64,000 nucleotides of DNA from Hymenobacter sp. GOD-10R (GTDB lineage Bacteria > Bacteroidota > Bacteroidia > Cytophagales > Hymenobacteraceae): NCBI RefSeq assembly GCF_035609205.1, contig NZ_CP141184.1, forward strand, positions 248,001 to 312,000, written 5' to 3'. The first letter of the stretch is position 1, and every line of letters begins with the position of its first letter. The position numbers were made by a program, and so were the translations under genes. The notes below the pieces were generated by a model. That model saw only the letters and a list, made by a program, of their open reading frames with translations. It was not told the origin of the DNA and searched no databases. This document shows positions 1 to 9,266 of this stretch, piece after piece.

Positions 1-31
1 AAAATTTCATCGCGCAATTACTAGGTGAGGT

Positions 32-865
32 ATGTATATCAATTTTGGGCAACGATTGCGCGCGGGGTGGCGTCAGAACTGGCAGCATTACCTCACCGAA
101 GCTGCGGGGGCGGCCTTATTTATTATAGTGGCTAGCCTGATTACAATAGCCGTGAAGCACCCCTCAGCGCCTCTTCATTCGTGGCTCGAGGGACGCGAAT
201 ACCTAGGTCGTGCGGTGGTGGGGTTGGTAGTGGGCACTTTGGTTGTACTCATGGTGTATAGCCCGTGGGGACGGCGCTCGGGTGCCCACTTCAACCCCGC
301 CGTGACTTTGGCTTTTTGGCAGCTCGGCAAAGTGAACCGCGTAGACGCCGTGTGGTATGTGCTGTTTCAAGTAGTAGGTGCCGTGACGGGCGCGCAGCTA
401 ATTAAAAGGCTGCTAGGTACTTGGTATGCCCACCCGGAAGTCAACTATGTATTGACTGAACCCGGCAAAGATGGCCTTTGGGTGGCAGTGGGGGCGGAGT
501 TTCTGATTTCGTTGGTGCTCATGCTAATCTTGCTGACGGCGCTGCACTCCAAGCGGTTGCACAACAAAGCCGGTTGGCTGCTAGGAGCCTTGCTGGCTGT
601 TTACATTGTTTTTGAAGAGCCTTACTCGGGTATGAGCACCAATCCGGCCCGCTCGCTGGCTTCGGCCGTGGCGGCGGGGAGCTACGCCAGTTTGTGGCTC
701 TACGTGGTGGCGCCAGTGTTGGCTATGTGGCTGGCTACCTTACTATTTAAGCTGCTATATCACAACCAGCCTTTGCCGATGGCTATACTGGCAGGTTCCG
801 AGGCTCCTACGGCCGCCACTGAGCACCAGCCGCCCCAATACCCCGATGCCAATGCAGAGGGCTAG
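32..865 (+). CDS. Aquaporin/MIP family channel
   Basis: This 277-residue membrane protein belongs to the major intrinsic protein family, which passes water or small neutral solutes such as glycerol through the inner membrane. Both hallmark half-helix motifs are visible: HFNPAV (NPA at about 88-90) and STNPARS (NPA at about 204-206), each in a hydrophobic repeat, giving six predicted membrane spans. The tail after about residue 250 is polar and Pro-rich. A purine-rich GGTGAGG lies just before the ATG. It converges on the patatin-like gene, with only about 13 bp between the stops. Whether it is a water or a glycerol channel cannot be decided from sequence alone. Confidence 0.88.
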   Translation: MYINFGQRLRAGWRQNWQHYLTEAAGAALFIIVASLITIAVKHPSAPLHSWLEGREYLGRAVVGLVVGTLVVLMVYSPWGRRSGAHFNPAVTLAFWQLGKVNRVDAVWYVLFQVVGAVTGAQLIKRLLGTWYAHPEVNYVLTEPGKDGLWVAVGAEFLISLVLMLILLTALHSKRLHNKAGWLLGALLAVYIVFEEPYSGMSTNPARSLASAVAAGSYASLWLYVVAPVLAMWLATLLFKLLYHNQPLPMAILAGSEAPTAATEHQPPQYPDANAEG

Positions 866-878
866 CACGATCCGCTTT

Positions 879-3191
879 TTACTCCAATGACCGGCTGTGA
901 AATAGCAGAAAGCCCACATGACCAAACACGCCCCAGCGTTTGGCTGAGTCGTCGTAGTGAATGATGTGCACGGCCAACGGGCCTAGGCGGGTAAAGTAGA
1001 CAAAGCCCGAACTGGCCGTAAGCCGCGGCCGATCGAAGCCCTTGCGCGTAATGGCTCGTTGGTTGACGGCTTCCGCCAATGGCTTGTAAATCAGATGAAC
1101 AAAGGCTTCGGAACGCCACTCCAGGCTGCCGAATATCGTGTGCGAAAACCGCAGCCCGGCGGCGGCGTAGCGCGGCGCCCGGTAGCTGTTCAGAAACAAC
1201 GTGCGCGAATCCACTAACGGGGCAAAGACTGGCGCCGTTGTGAGGGAGGAACGGTAATTAGTGAAGAGCCCTTGCCCACTCACCATCACCTCCCCGAAGT
1301 ATCCCCACGTCTGCTTGTTGCTGGCAGCCGGAAAGTACTGCTCTGTTGTGGCCGAAAACTGAAGCCAATGATGGTCGTCGGAATAAGGAAGGGTGCGCAC
1401 CGAGGTGGAGCCCGGCGTATAGCGCTCCGTACCCTGCACGGCCCGAATGCTGATAGCTGCGCGGCGGCCGCCCGTAGCATATTGCTTACGGTTCAGGGAG
1501 TTGCGAGTGAAGCGCAGCGCTGCCGTGAGTCCTTGGAAGCGGGTACGGTCGAGCGTATCGCCTGACGAGACGGTGCGCACATTGGCGTAGTTGTCCTGGT
1601 TGCCGAAGTAACCTAGCTCCAAGGTCACCCGGCTGCGGTAGTTCGGACTAATGCCGCCTTGCACGGTGGCACTCAGGTCGCTTTGTGCGATGAGCGTGTT
1701 CTGAATGTCGCGCCCCAGCAAGCCGCCGGTCTTCTGGTAGCTCCAGTTATTGTACGTGATGGTCGGCTCGATGTAAAAGGGCAGCTTTTCGGGAATCGTA
1801 ATGCGGAAGCGGCCTTGCCCGGCGTTGTAGAAGCGGCCCAAACTTACGTTGGCGGCCGTGGTGTACAAGAATTTCTTCAGGTAGCGAAACTCTAGACCTA
1901 GGTAGATATTATCCACGGGCCTGGTTGCTAGCACGAAGCCTAGCTCCGCCGACAAGTTGTTGTTCTTGCTGGCATCTACGCTGAACGTGTAGCCCCCTTG
2001 CTCTTTGTCGTAGCGGATACGCGGATACACGCCCCGGAAGAAGTCGTCGGAGGCCAAGCGGTAGTAGCCTTCTTCGATGTCGTCGATGGTGTAGGTACGG
2101 CCCTGGCGCTGAAAAAAGCGGCGTACATAGGCATTTTGACTAGTTTTTAAGCCCTGTACCGTGATCCGGTCAAAAACCGGAGCGGGTGCTTGGTTCTGGA
2201 AGGCTGTGCGGCGCGCCGCCAATGCTAGCGTATCCACGCGCCGCTCGATGCGCCGCAGTATCACGGGTAGCTTCGCCTGGGCTGCTTTGGTACCTAGGTC
2301 GATCAACTCGCGCACTTTGTCGAAATCCGTGGAGCCATAGCCCTCCAGATCGGGTTGAATAAACACGCCGTTGGGGCCCACCGCCAGCGTATCGGCCACA
2401 CTCGCGCCCAAAAAAACCAGGGTGCCGGCCAAGAGCTCATCGTCTTTCTGGAACGGATACTTCTTGTAGGCTACGTCGCCCACATTCACCCCGATGATGA
2501 TGTCGGGCGCAAACTCCGCCTTCATCACGTCGGTGGGAAAGTTGTTGTAGATGCCGCCGTCGAAAAGGTAGCGGCCGTCGGGGTTGCGAATGGGACGGAA
2601 CACCAACGGCACGGCCATTGAGTTGCGCACCGCATCCGACAGCGAGCCGTTGCGCTGCACCACTTGGTTGCGGGTAAATACCTCGGCCGCTAGGCAGCGG
2701 AAGGGCACAAACAGTTTGTCGAAGTCGTAGTTAGCAGTAGCCCCCGCCGGGGCAAGGAGCTTGGCTAACACAAAGTTGAGGTTGACGTCGTTGATTAAGT
2801 TGGGGGTGATGCGCGTCCGCAACGACGAGTCGATGGCCACGCCTACCCGCAGGGCTGCCGGCGACGCATCAGAGTTCAGGTAGTTGAAGGTTTTGCTTTC
2901 GAGCTGCCGGCCCGACACCCAGTTCTGAAACTCCGGGTTCGTGACAATCTTCTCGATTTCCGAGGGCGCATACCCCGCTGCGTACATGGCGCCCACCACC
3001 GAACCCATGCTCGTACCGATGATGTAGTCGATGGGAATGTTGTTCTTTTCTAGCACTTTTAGCACGCCCACGTGGGCTAGGCCTTTGGCACCACCTCCGC
3101 TCAGTACCAAGCCTACTTTCTGAGCCTGGGCTGCTGGCAACCGACTGAAAAGCAGAAGCAACCCGGTCAGGAAAACGTAGAGTTTTTGCAT
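879..3191 (-). CDS. Patatin-like phospholipase with POTRA/BamA-like barrel
   Basis: Predicted secreted lipid acyl hydrolase of the RssA/NTE patatin family, with a C-terminal region typical of outer-membrane barrel-fused patatins (PlpD-like). The chosen ATG at 3191 opens a clear signal peptide (MQKLYVFLTGLLLLF..AQAQ); a longer in-frame start at 3242 would bury it. Next come the oxyanion loop SGGGAKGLAHVG, the nucleophile elbow GTSMG and the catalytic Asp motif DGGIYNN, so the Ser-Asp dyad is intact. After about residue 340 a POTRA-like stretch (FDRITVQGLKTS) leads into roughly 400 residues rich in alternating aromatic strands. The known architecture suggests lipase activity at the outer membrane or delivery to the outside; the substrate is unknown. 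Confidence 0.88.
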   Translation of the reverse strand: MQKLYVFLTGLLLLFSRLPAAQAQKVGLVLSGGGAKGLAHVGVLKVLEKNNIPIDYIIGTSMGSVVGAMYAAGYAPSEIEKIVTNPEFQNWVSGRQLESKTFNYLNSDASPAALRVGVAIDSSLRTRITPNLINDVNLNFVLAKLLAPAGATANYDFDKLFVPFRCLAAEVFTRNQVVQRNGSLSDAVRNSMAVPLVFRPIRNPDGRYLFDGGIYNNFPTDVMKAEFAPDIIIGVNVGDVAYKKYPFQKDDELLAGTLVFLGASVADTLAVGPNGVFIQPDLEGYGSTDFDKVRELIDLGTKAAQAKLPVILRRIERRVDTLALAARRTAFQNQAPAPVFDRITVQGLKTSQNAYVRRFFQRQGRTYTIDDIEEGYYRLASDDFFRGVYPRIRYDKEQGGYTFSVDASKNNNLSAELGFVLATRPVDNIYLGLEFRYLKKFLYTTAANVSLGRFYNAGQGRFRITIPEKLPFYIEPTITYNNWSYQKTGGLLGRDIQNTLIAQSDLSATVQGGISPNYRSRVTLELGYFGNQDNYANVRTVSSGDTLDRTRFQGLTAALRFTRNSLNRKQYATGGRRAAISIRAVQGTERYTPGSTSVRTLPYSDDHHWLQFSATTEQYFPAASNKQTWGYFGEVMVSGQGLFTNYRSSLTTAPVFAPLVDSRTLFLNSYRAPRYAAAGLRFSHTIFGSLEWRSEAFVHLIYKPLAEAVNQRAITRKGFDRPRLTASSGFVYFTRLGPLAVHIIHYDDSAKRWGVFGHVGFLLFHSRSLE

Positions 3192-3323
3192 AAGGGAAGC
3201 GAGGTGGAAGAGCAGCAGGTAGCCGCACGGCAGCCCGGCCACAAGTTATGCCAAGATAACCTGCCTCCTTCAACGCACGAAGTCCGATCCGTCGTGTAGC
3301 GCTGGCTTGCAACCGAGGCTAGG

Positions 3324-3695
3324 CTACCATTTGCGGAAGATGACATAGACGGCCGCTACCAACAGCGCAAACCCGACTAAGTGGTTCCAGCCTAGCTTGT
3401 CGGTTTTGAAGACGAGCACAGCGCACAACGTGAATACCGTAAGGGAAATAACCTCTTGAATAACTTTGAGTTGGAACAGATTGAAAGGCCCGCCATTTTC
3501 CTCAAACCCGATGCGGTTGGCCGGCACCTGGAAGACGTATTCGAAAAAGGCAAGACCCCAACTGATCAGAATCACCCCTACCAAACCGAGCCCGTGTAGC
3601 CACGTTATTTTCTTGAATTGCAAGTGCCCGTACCAGGCGAAGGTCATGAACAGGTTGGAGATGGTGAGCAGCAGAACGGTAGACAGCGCTTTCAT
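3324..3695 (-). CDS. DMT-like DUF486 membrane protein
   Basis: Small integral membrane protein of 123 residues with four predicted helices, matching the DUF486 family of the drug/metabolite transporter superfamily. Family-like features are the N-terminal TISNLFMTFAWYGHL, the central FFEYVFQVPANRIGF and the C-terminal FALLVAAVYVIFRKW. The ATG at 3695 is preferred because the 42-residue extension to 3821 is not hydrophobic and would overlap the divergent DUF3891 gene. No substrate is known for the family. Confidence 0.82.
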   Translation of the reverse strand: MKALSTVLLLTISNLFMTFAWYGHLQFKKITWLHGLGLVGVILISWGLAFFEYVFQVPANRIGFEENGGPFNLFQLKVIQEVISLTVFTLCAVLVFKTDKLGWNHLVGFALLVAAVYVIFRKW

Positions 3696-3819
3696 AGAAC
3701 AGCTAGAAAAAGAGGAGAAAAATCTAGCCCTATACGGATAAGACGCTGACGTAGCTCGACAGTACAACGATAAAATAAGGCCGGCGTATCCTCTTCCGCT
3801 TTTTGCGTACAAAGCTTCC

Positions 3820-4551
3820 ATGATTGTAAACTATACGCCCGAAGGCTGGCAGATTATCTACCAGCAAGCTCACGCCTTGCTTGCCGCTCAGCTAGCTTGG
3901 CATTGGCAGCCCTTTGGCCCCGCTGACCGCTGGGTGGGGCTACTGGCTGCTACCGCTCAGCACGACGACGAGCAGCAGCACTGGGACGGCCACTACGGCC
4001 TGACGCCTGCCGGTGCGCCCGCTAACTTCACGATGAAGGAATTTTCGTTGGAACAAGCCACGGGTGTACTACGCGCGGCTAGGTTTCAAGGGCAGTGGCG
4101 CAGCTTACTCACCAGTATGCACCTGAGCTTTCTGTACGAGCCACTGCGTGCGCAACAGCCAGCGCTACCTAGCTTCCTCGATGAGCAGCAAGCCAACCAG
4201 GAACAGTGGCGAAAAGCATTGAAGGTAAATAAGAAAGAAGCGCAGCAGGCCTACGACCTCATGCAGTGGTGCGACCGGCTCTCACTGATCTTCTGCCGCC
4301 ACGAACTGCCCGAAATGGGTCGGGCCCTCGAGGTCAGCATCGGCCCCGACGGCCGGCGCTACGATGTGAGCCAGCCCGCGCCCGAGGGGCCGGTGCTTGT
4401 GGCGCCCTGGCCGTTTTCGGTAGAGAAGTTTACAGTCAGTGTGGAGGCTAGCACGCTCAGCCAGCTTCAGTTCAAGGATGATGCGGAGCTAGCCGCTGCC
4501 CTGCGCATGGCGCCCGTGCAAACCTTAACCTGGACGCTACAGAAGCACTAG
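3820..4551 (+). CDS. DUF3891 family protein
   Basis: Soluble 243-residue protein of unknown function. The opening MIVNYTPEGWQIIYQQAHAL and the following AAQLAWHW are characteristic of DUF3891, as is the HDDEQQHWD stretch near residue 50, whose His/Asp residues hint at a metal or phosphate site (inference). There is no signal peptide or membrane span. It is divergent from the DUF486 gene, with about 125 bp between the starts, and is followed by a YihY gene on the same strand. Confidence 0.8.
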   Translation: MIVNYTPEGWQIIYQQAHALLAAQLAWHWQPFGPADRWVGLLAATAQHDDEQQHWDGHYGLTPAGAPANFTMKEFSLEQATGVLRAARFQGQWRSLLTSMHLSFLYEPLRAQQPALPSFLDEQQANQEQWRKALKVNKKEAQQAYDLMQWCDRLSLIFCRHELPEMGRALEVSIGPDGRRYDVSQPAPEGPVLVAPWPFSVEKFTVSVEASTLSQLQFKDDAELAAALRMAPVQTLTWTLQKH

Positions 4552-4660
4552 CATCTGGTCTTGCTAGGCTGGGGTAAAAGCAATCTGATCGAACGCAAGC
4601 GCCGTAACCCCGTACTACTTAGTACACAACCTAGGGCAAGCGCTCCTTTTTACCTATTTT

Positions 4661-5626
4661 ATGGCTCACTACCGCTTCTCTGATATTGTCGCTATTCTGA
4701 AAGCTTCGGCTTCCGAGTTTAGCAATAACAACTCATTTCGGCATTCGGCCGCGCTGTCGTACTACACCATTTTCTCGCTACCACCACTGTTGCTTATCGT
4801 TATTACGATTGCCAGTGCTATTTACGGTAACGAAGCCGTGACGGGGCAGGTGTACGGGCAGCTGAAGGGCTTTGTCGGAGCTGAGTCGGCGCAATTCATG
4901 CAGGAAAGCATTGCTAAGTTCACCCTTCAACAACGTGGCGGTATTGCCACCGCTATAGGTGTCGGCACGCTAATTTTTACAGCTACCACGTTCTTCGTGA
5001 CGTTGCAAGAAAGCATCAACGATATCTGGAATCTAAAAGCCAAGCCCCGCAACGGTATCGTACAGTTTCTACGCGACCGAGTGCTTTCGTTTGGCCTTAT
5101 CCTGAGTGTGGCACTGCTGCTGCTTACCTCGTTCGTAATCAGTGCTGTACTGCAAGTGTTTACCAACTATTTGGAACATGTATGGCAGGATGCCGGCATA
5201 GTGGCCGTAAAGCTGGTCGACTTTTCCATATCCTTGGCAGTTACCACCACACTGTTCGCCATGATTTACCGCTTTCTGCCTGATGCTGTTATTCGGTGGC
5301 GCGACGTGTGGATTGGAGCCTTCATTACGGCAGCGCTGTTCGTGCTAGGTAAGTATCTGATTGCCTTTTATATCTCTTACGCTAATCCAGGATCTGCCTT
5401 CGGGGCAGCAGGGTCGGCCATCGTACTGCTGGTTTGGGTAAACTACTCGTCGCTCATTATCTTCTTCGGGGCCGAGTTTACGCAGGAATTTGCCGATGCC
5501 TTTGGGCAGAAAGTACAGCCCAAAGCCCACGCCGTACGCATCGAAACACGTGAGGTGCCAGAGGGCGAAAGCAAGGAAGAAATTACGACTGGCCGTCCTC
5601 GTGCTACTGGACGTTGGCGTGCGTAA
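4661..5626 (+). CDS. YihY/BrkB-family inner membrane protein
   Basis: Membrane protein of 321 residues in the YihY/virulence factor BrkB family, once misnamed ribonuclease BN. The family features visible are the N-terminal AALSYYTIFSLPPLLLI segment, the ESINDIWN motif after a long amphipathic stretch, and the C-terminal GSAIVLLVWVNYSSLIIFFGAEFT. About six hydrophobic segments are present, with a polar charged tail of around 45 residues. The family role is unknown; a transporter or envelope role is often suggested. A strong hairpin terminator follows. Confidence 0.87.
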   Translation: MAHYRFSDIVAILKASASEFSNNNSFRHSAALSYYTIFSLPPLLLIVITIASAIYGNEAVTGQVYGQLKGFVGAESAQFMQESIAKFTLQQRGGIATAIGVGTLIFTATTFFVTLQESINDIWNLKAKPRNGIVQFLRDRVLSFGLILSVALLLLTSFVISAVLQVFTNYLEHVWQDAGIVAVKLVDFSISLAVTTTLFAMIYRFLPDAVIRWRDVWIGAFITAALFVLGKYLIAFYISYANPGSAFGAAGSAIVLLVWVNYSSLIIFFGAEFTQEFADAFGQKVQPKAHAVRIETREVPEGESKEEITTGRPRATGRWRA

Positions 5627-5681
5627 GTAGCAGCCGAAAAGTCTAATTTATGTAATCAAATAACTGCGTATTCACTTCAGA

Positions 5682-5717
5682 AACCCGCTTTTCAAATCTG
5701 AAAAGCGGGTTTTTTTA
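5682..5717 (+). terminator. Rho-independent terminator after YihY gene
   Basis: AACCCGCTTTTC and GAAAAGCGGGTT pair across a short AAATCT loop and are followed by a run of seven T. It lies about 55 bp after the YihY stop, so it ends that transcript before the next outer-membrane protein gene. Confidence 0.9.
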
Positions 5718-5821
5718 TGCGTCTGAAAAGTTAGATTATAGCTGCTTTTTGTGCGAGTAAGTAGCTGGTATATAGGGTGGAAATGCTAGGTTTACTCCTG
5801 TCTACTTCTATCTACACCTAT

Positions 5822-6970
5822 ATGTTAGCTTCCCTTAAGGCGACGTTCCTATTAGGCGCCATTCTGCTCACTACCGCTGCTCGCGCCCAACAAACCAATC
5901 CACCTGTTGCGAAGACGCTTGTTGTGAGTCCATTGGTTGGGGAAGTAGTTGATGCCGAAGAGAAAAGCAAGTATGGGTTATTCCCTTATTACAACGCCGA
6001 CAACTTTCAGGAAGCTCGGTTTGTGCAGTTTACGAGCAACGACAGCACGAGCAGTGCTATCACGCTACAAACCACCTTGCGCAATGGCGATGTTAAGATG
6101 CGCTCTTTCACAACCAATGAGTTTGAAAACGTGCGGCGCCAGATCGAAACCCGCGACCAAGAGCTGAAGCGCTATAGCAAGCAGATGCAGAACGTGACGG
6201 GCGGTGACTCCATCGGCTCCACGTATTCTGTGGAGTTGCTTTCGGGCAACAGCTTCATCGGTGTGCTGTTGGCGCGGCGCGACAATGAACTGGATTTTTC
6301 GACCAAAGACCTAGGTCGCGTTACCATTCAGAAGTCCAACATCCAACGGCTGCAACTGCTTTCCGGCGCGCAGATAAGCCGCGGGTGGGAACCGTTGGGC
6401 AATGGTACGCGCATCTTTTTTGCGCCTACTGCGCGCACGTTGCGCAAAGGCGAAGGCTACGTGCAAGACATTGATATCTTCTTTCTAGGTGCTAATTATG
6501 GTATCACCGATAATATTTCCGTCGGTGCCTTGATTCCGTTGTTGCCAGGCGTTGGGCTTAATGCCTTTGCACTAACGCCGAAAGTTGGCTTTCCGGTAAG
6601 TGAGAAGTTACACGTCGGTGGGGGCGTGCTCTACGCAAACATTTTTGGGTCGAGTGGAGGGCTTGGGTACGGACTAGGTACTTACGGAACAGCCGACAAC
6701 AACCTAACGCTAGGGCTAGGCTACGGCTTTGCTTCCGGGGATTTAAGCAGCTCTCCAATAGTTGTAGTTGGTGGAGCCACGCGGATATCCCGGCGCATTT
6801 CGCTGCTCGATGAGACGTACATCTTCGATGGAGGCTTTGCGGGCTTGTTCGGTCTGCGAGTAGCGGCCACTCGGCTTAGCGGCAGCCTAGGTTTTCTGTA
6901 CGGAACAGGAGTAGGCGGTATTTATCCTGTTTACGCGGAAGTAGCCTATCGTTTTGGTAAAGCGCGGTAA
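5822..6970 (+). CDS. Outer-membrane protein, paralog A (conserved N-terminal domain + predicted barrel)
   Basis: Secreted protein of about 382 residues with unknown function. The ATG at 5822 begins a signal peptide (MLASLKATFLLGAILLTTAARA); an upstream ATG at 5777 only adds 15 residues. The mature N-terminus carries a domain (VVSPLVGEVVDAEEKSKYGL .. TLQTTLRNGDVKMRSF) that recurs in the next gene. A middle segment (VELLSGNSFIGVLL..LGRVTIQKSNI) resembles a small beta domain, and from about residue 190 a Gly/aromatic-rich region looks like an 8-10 strand barrel (GLGYGFASGDL, ending VAYRFGKAR). Surface location is inferred from these signals; no known family is recognised with certainty. Confidence 0.72.
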   Translation: MLASLKATFLLGAILLTTAARAQQTNPPVAKTLVVSPLVGEVVDAEEKSKYGLFPYYNADNFQEARFVQFTSNDSTSSAITLQTTLRNGDVKMRSFTTNEFENVRRQIETRDQELKRYSKQMQNVTGGDSIGSTYSVELLSGNSFIGVLLARRDNELDFSTKDLGRVTIQKSNIQRLQLLSGAQISRGWEPLGNGTRIFFAPTARTLRKGEGYVQDIDIFFLGANYGITDNISVGALIPLLPGVGLNAFALTPKVGFPVSEKLHVGGGVLYANIFGSSGGLGYGLGTYGTADNNLTLGLGYGFASGDLSSSPIVVVGGATRISRRISLLDETYIFDGGFAGLFGLRVAATRLSGSLGFLYGTGVGGIYPVYAEVAYRFGKAR

Positions 6971-7045
6971 ATGATTGTTAAATAATCACTTGGAAGTCTT
7001 GTGTCCATCAAATAATCAGGGTGTTTTAGGGAGATATAATTTTTT

Positions 7046-8050
7046 ATGCGACATCAATTATCTGCCTTTGCAAAAACAGTGAGCGTGCTCAGCCTTTGTA
7101 TGCTAGGTAATGCAGCTTACGCGCAGCAAGAAGTGAGCAGGATCGTGACCGTGCATCCAATAGTTGGTGAAGTCATCGATCAGCAGGAAAAGCTAGCGTT
7201 TGGTCTATTCTCCGCATACCGTTTGGATGACTTCCAGAAAGCTAGCTTCTTTCGTTTCGCAAGCCTCGACAGCACGCGCGGTTCTATCTTGTTGCAGGTT
7301 ACGCTCCGTAATGGCGAGGTGCGTACCCGGTCTTACTCCGAGCGCGAATTTCAGCAGGTACGAAATTCTATTGAAAGGCAATGCCAACAAACGCTGTATG
7401 AACAAAAGCAGGAGGAGCGTGTCGTTGCTCGAAAACAAGCATTGCCTCCGGATACAGCGGCAGCCCCTAAGTACTGGTACGTGGGAGTAGGAGCTACTTA
7501 TCACAGCTATAATTCGGTTAATAGGCCTTACTGCGAGGCAGAACCACTCTACTTAGCGATAGGCTATACAATCAAACCGCGTGTTGCGCTTCAGGGGGAG
7601 GTTCGATACAGTCGTCAGATCAAGAATTTAAGTAACACCAGCGTGCTGAATGGTGAAACATATACTTACCGAACGGAGAGAGATACACGCAGTACGGCAG
7701 TAACGCTGTTAGCTCGCTTCCGGAAAAGCCAAACACAGCGGCGTTTGCAATTCGACTGGTTAGCGGGTATTACTATCGTACATGGGCGCGAAAAAGAGAC
7801 AACCTTTCAAACTTCTTCAACTTATTCGCAGACGTATAACTATCCGATCAACAAAGCAATTCAACCACACCTTGTAGGAGGAATCAGCTTGCGTTATCTA
7901 CTCGCACCGCATGTAACGCTCGGAACGCAATTACTTCTGAATAAGAACCTAGTTCCTTTCTTCTTTGGGTGGGGCACGCCTTTCGGAGGTGCAGATATTG
8001 GGGTAAGCTACTTGTTTGGTGATAGGAAGTTTGCACATGCAGTTAAGTAA
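7046..8050 (+). CDS. Outer-membrane protein, paralog B (same N-terminal domain, different barrel)
   Basis: Predicted 334-residue secreted protein with a signal peptide ending at AYAQQ. Residues of about 30-115 (TVHPIVGEVIDQQEKLAFGL, LLQVTLRNGEVRTRSYSERE) clearly match the N-terminal domain of the gene just upstream, including spacing. The C-terminal half differs and has the alternating-strand pattern of an outer-membrane beta-barrel (YVGVGATYHSY, GAD-GVSYLFG near the end). The two genes are 75 bp apart with no terminator between them, so cotranscription is possible. Function is unknown. A rho-independent terminator follows. Confidence 0.7.
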   Translation: MRHQLSAFAKTVSVLSLCMLGNAAYAQQEVSRIVTVHPIVGEVIDQQEKLAFGLFSAYRLDDFQKASFFRFASLDSTRGSILLQVTLRNGEVRTRSYSEREFQQVRNSIERQCQQTLYEQKQEERVVARKQALPPDTAAAPKYWYVGVGATYHSYNSVNRPYCEAEPLYLAIGYTIKPRVALQGEVRYSRQIKNLSNTSVLNGETYTYRTERDTRSTAVTLLARFRKSQTQRRLQFDWLAGITIVHGREKETTFQTSSTYSQTYNYPINKAIQPHLVGGISLRYLLAPHVTLGTQLLLNKNLVPFFFGWGTPFGGADIGVSYLFGDRKFAHAVK

Positions 8051-8063
8051 TACTTACTTAAAC

Positions 8064-8100
8064 AAAAAGCCCCACCGTTCTACAACCGTGGGGCTTTTTG
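8064..8100 (+). terminator. Bidirectional terminator between OMP gene and rlmN
   Basis: AAAAAGCCCCACCG and CGTGGGGCTTTTT form a GC-rich hairpin flanked by A- and T-runs. It can end both the plus-strand outer-membrane protein transcript and the converging rlmN transcript. Confidence 0.92.
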
Positions 8101-8114
8101 TTGGAGAAAATATC

Positions 8115-9182
8115 CTAAGCTTCTACTGGTTTCTGCTTCACAGCGAGCTGTCCGCAGGCCGCATCGATGTCTTTGCCGCGCGAGCGGCGCACGTTGGTTT
8201 GCACGCCGCGGTCGGCTAGGTACTTATGGAACGCTACCAGCTTATCATCGCCGGTGTTGCGGTAGCTAGCGTTTTCGATGGGGTTATACTCAATGAGGTT
8301 GACTTTGCAAGGCAACCACTTCGTAATCTGGAACAGCTCCTCCGCATCTTGCAAGGTGTCGTTGAAGTTCTCGAATACGATGTACTCGTAGGTTACTTTG
8401 CGACCTGTTACCTGGTGGTAGTATTGTAATGCTTCCTTCAAAGCTGCCAATGAGTTAGCCTCGTTAATCGGCATAATCTCGTTGCGCTTCGCGTCGTTCG
8501 GGGCGTGCAGGCTTAAGGCCAAGTTTGCCTTTACATCATCGTCGGCTAGCTTCTTGATCATCTTGGCAATGCCGGCCGTGCTGATCGTGATGCGGCGCGG
8601 GGCCATGTTCAAGCCATCGGGAGCGGTGATGCGCTCCACGCTCTTCACGACGTTGGCGTAGTTCAGCAGCGGCTCACCCATGCCCATGTACACGATGTTG
8701 GTGAGCGGCGTGCCGTACTGAGACTCGCACTGCTCCCGAATGCGTACTACTTGGTCGTAAATCTCGGCCGCGTCGAGGTTGCGCTTGCGCTCCATATAGC
8801 CCGTGGCACAAAACTTACACGTGAGCGAGCAGCCCACCTGCGAAGAGATGCAGGCTGTCATGCGCGTGTCGTGCGGAATGAGCACACCCTCCACAATATT
8901 GCCATCGTACAGCCGGAACGCCGACTTAATGGTACCATCGTTGGAAAGTTGCTGGTTTTGCACCTTCACCCCGTTGATGGCAAAGTGTTGATCCAGTAAC
9001 TGCCGCGTGCTCAGGGAGATGTTGTTCATCTCCTCAAACGACGAAGCCGTGTTTTTCCACAGCCACTCCAGCACCTGCTTGGCGCGGAACGGTTTTTCGC
9101 CGTGCTCCACCATAAAGGCTTTGAGCTCGTCGGGGGTGAGTTTGCGGATGTCGCGTTTGGTGAGTACAGGCAAGGATATCAT
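8115..9182 (-). CDS. rlmN: 23S rRNA (adenine-2503-C2)-methyltransferase RlmN
   Basis: Radical-SAM enzyme that methylates C2 of A2503 in 23S rRNA, and in many bacteria also A37 of some tRNAs. The 4Fe-4S motif CxxxCxxC is at Cys118, Cys122 and Cys125 (CSLTCKFCATGY). GMGEPLLNY, the SLHAPND segment and the C-terminal RRSRGKDIDAACGQL, whose Cys is the expected resolving/methyl-carrier residue, are all present. The 355-residue length is normal. The ATG lies only about 5 nt from a TATCTTTG -7 box on the same strand, so the transcript would be nearly leaderless if both calls are right. Confidence 0.96.
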   Translation of the reverse strand: MISLPVLTKRDIRKLTPDELKAFMVEHGEKPFRAKQVLEWLWKNTASSFEEMNNISLSTRQLLDQHFAINGVKVQNQQLSNDGTIKSAFRLYDGNIVEGVLIPHDTRMTACISSQVGCSLTCKFCATGYMERKRNLDAAEIYDQVVRIREQCESQYGTPLTNIVYMGMGEPLLNYANVVKSVERITAPDGLNMAPRRITISTAGIAKMIKKLADDDVKANLALSLHAPNDAKRNEIMPINEANSLAALKEALQYYHQVTGRKVTYEYIVFENFNDTLQDAEELFQITKWLPCKVNLIEYNPIENASYRNTGDDKLVAFHKYLADRGVQTNVRRSRGKDIDAACGQLAVKQKPVEA

Positions 9183-9187
9183 AGCTG

Positions 9188-9195
9188 CAAAGATA
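9188..9195 (-). promoter_or_regulatory. Bacteroidota -7 box upstream of rlmN
   Basis: TATCTTTG on the minus strand matches the Bacteroidota consensus TAnnTTTG. No convincing TTG -33 element is at the usual distance. The same 14-nt context (GCTGCAAAGATACA on the plus strand) recurs before the PhyH gene. Confidence 0.5.
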
Positions 9196-9228
9196 CAACC
9201 TAGCAGGCAGTTGGGTTCCCTTTGGATA

Positions 9229-9265
9229 GTAGAGACGCAATATTTTGCGCCTCATCGTTGAACGG
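9229..9265. repeat. Solo half of palindromic element, arm type D
   Basis: Begins GTAGAGACGCAATATTTTGC, whose AGACGCAA..TTTGCGCCT is self-complementary, followed by the family core ATCGTTGAACG. No matching right arm follows; instead a full type A element starts 2 bp later. It looks like a truncated or interrupted copy. Confidence 0.75.
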
Positions 9266-9266
9266 T

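Noticed and set aside
862..1119. Short minus-strand ORF overlapping the 3' end of the patatin-like gene
   Set aside because: It is a frame shadow within a well-supported coding region.
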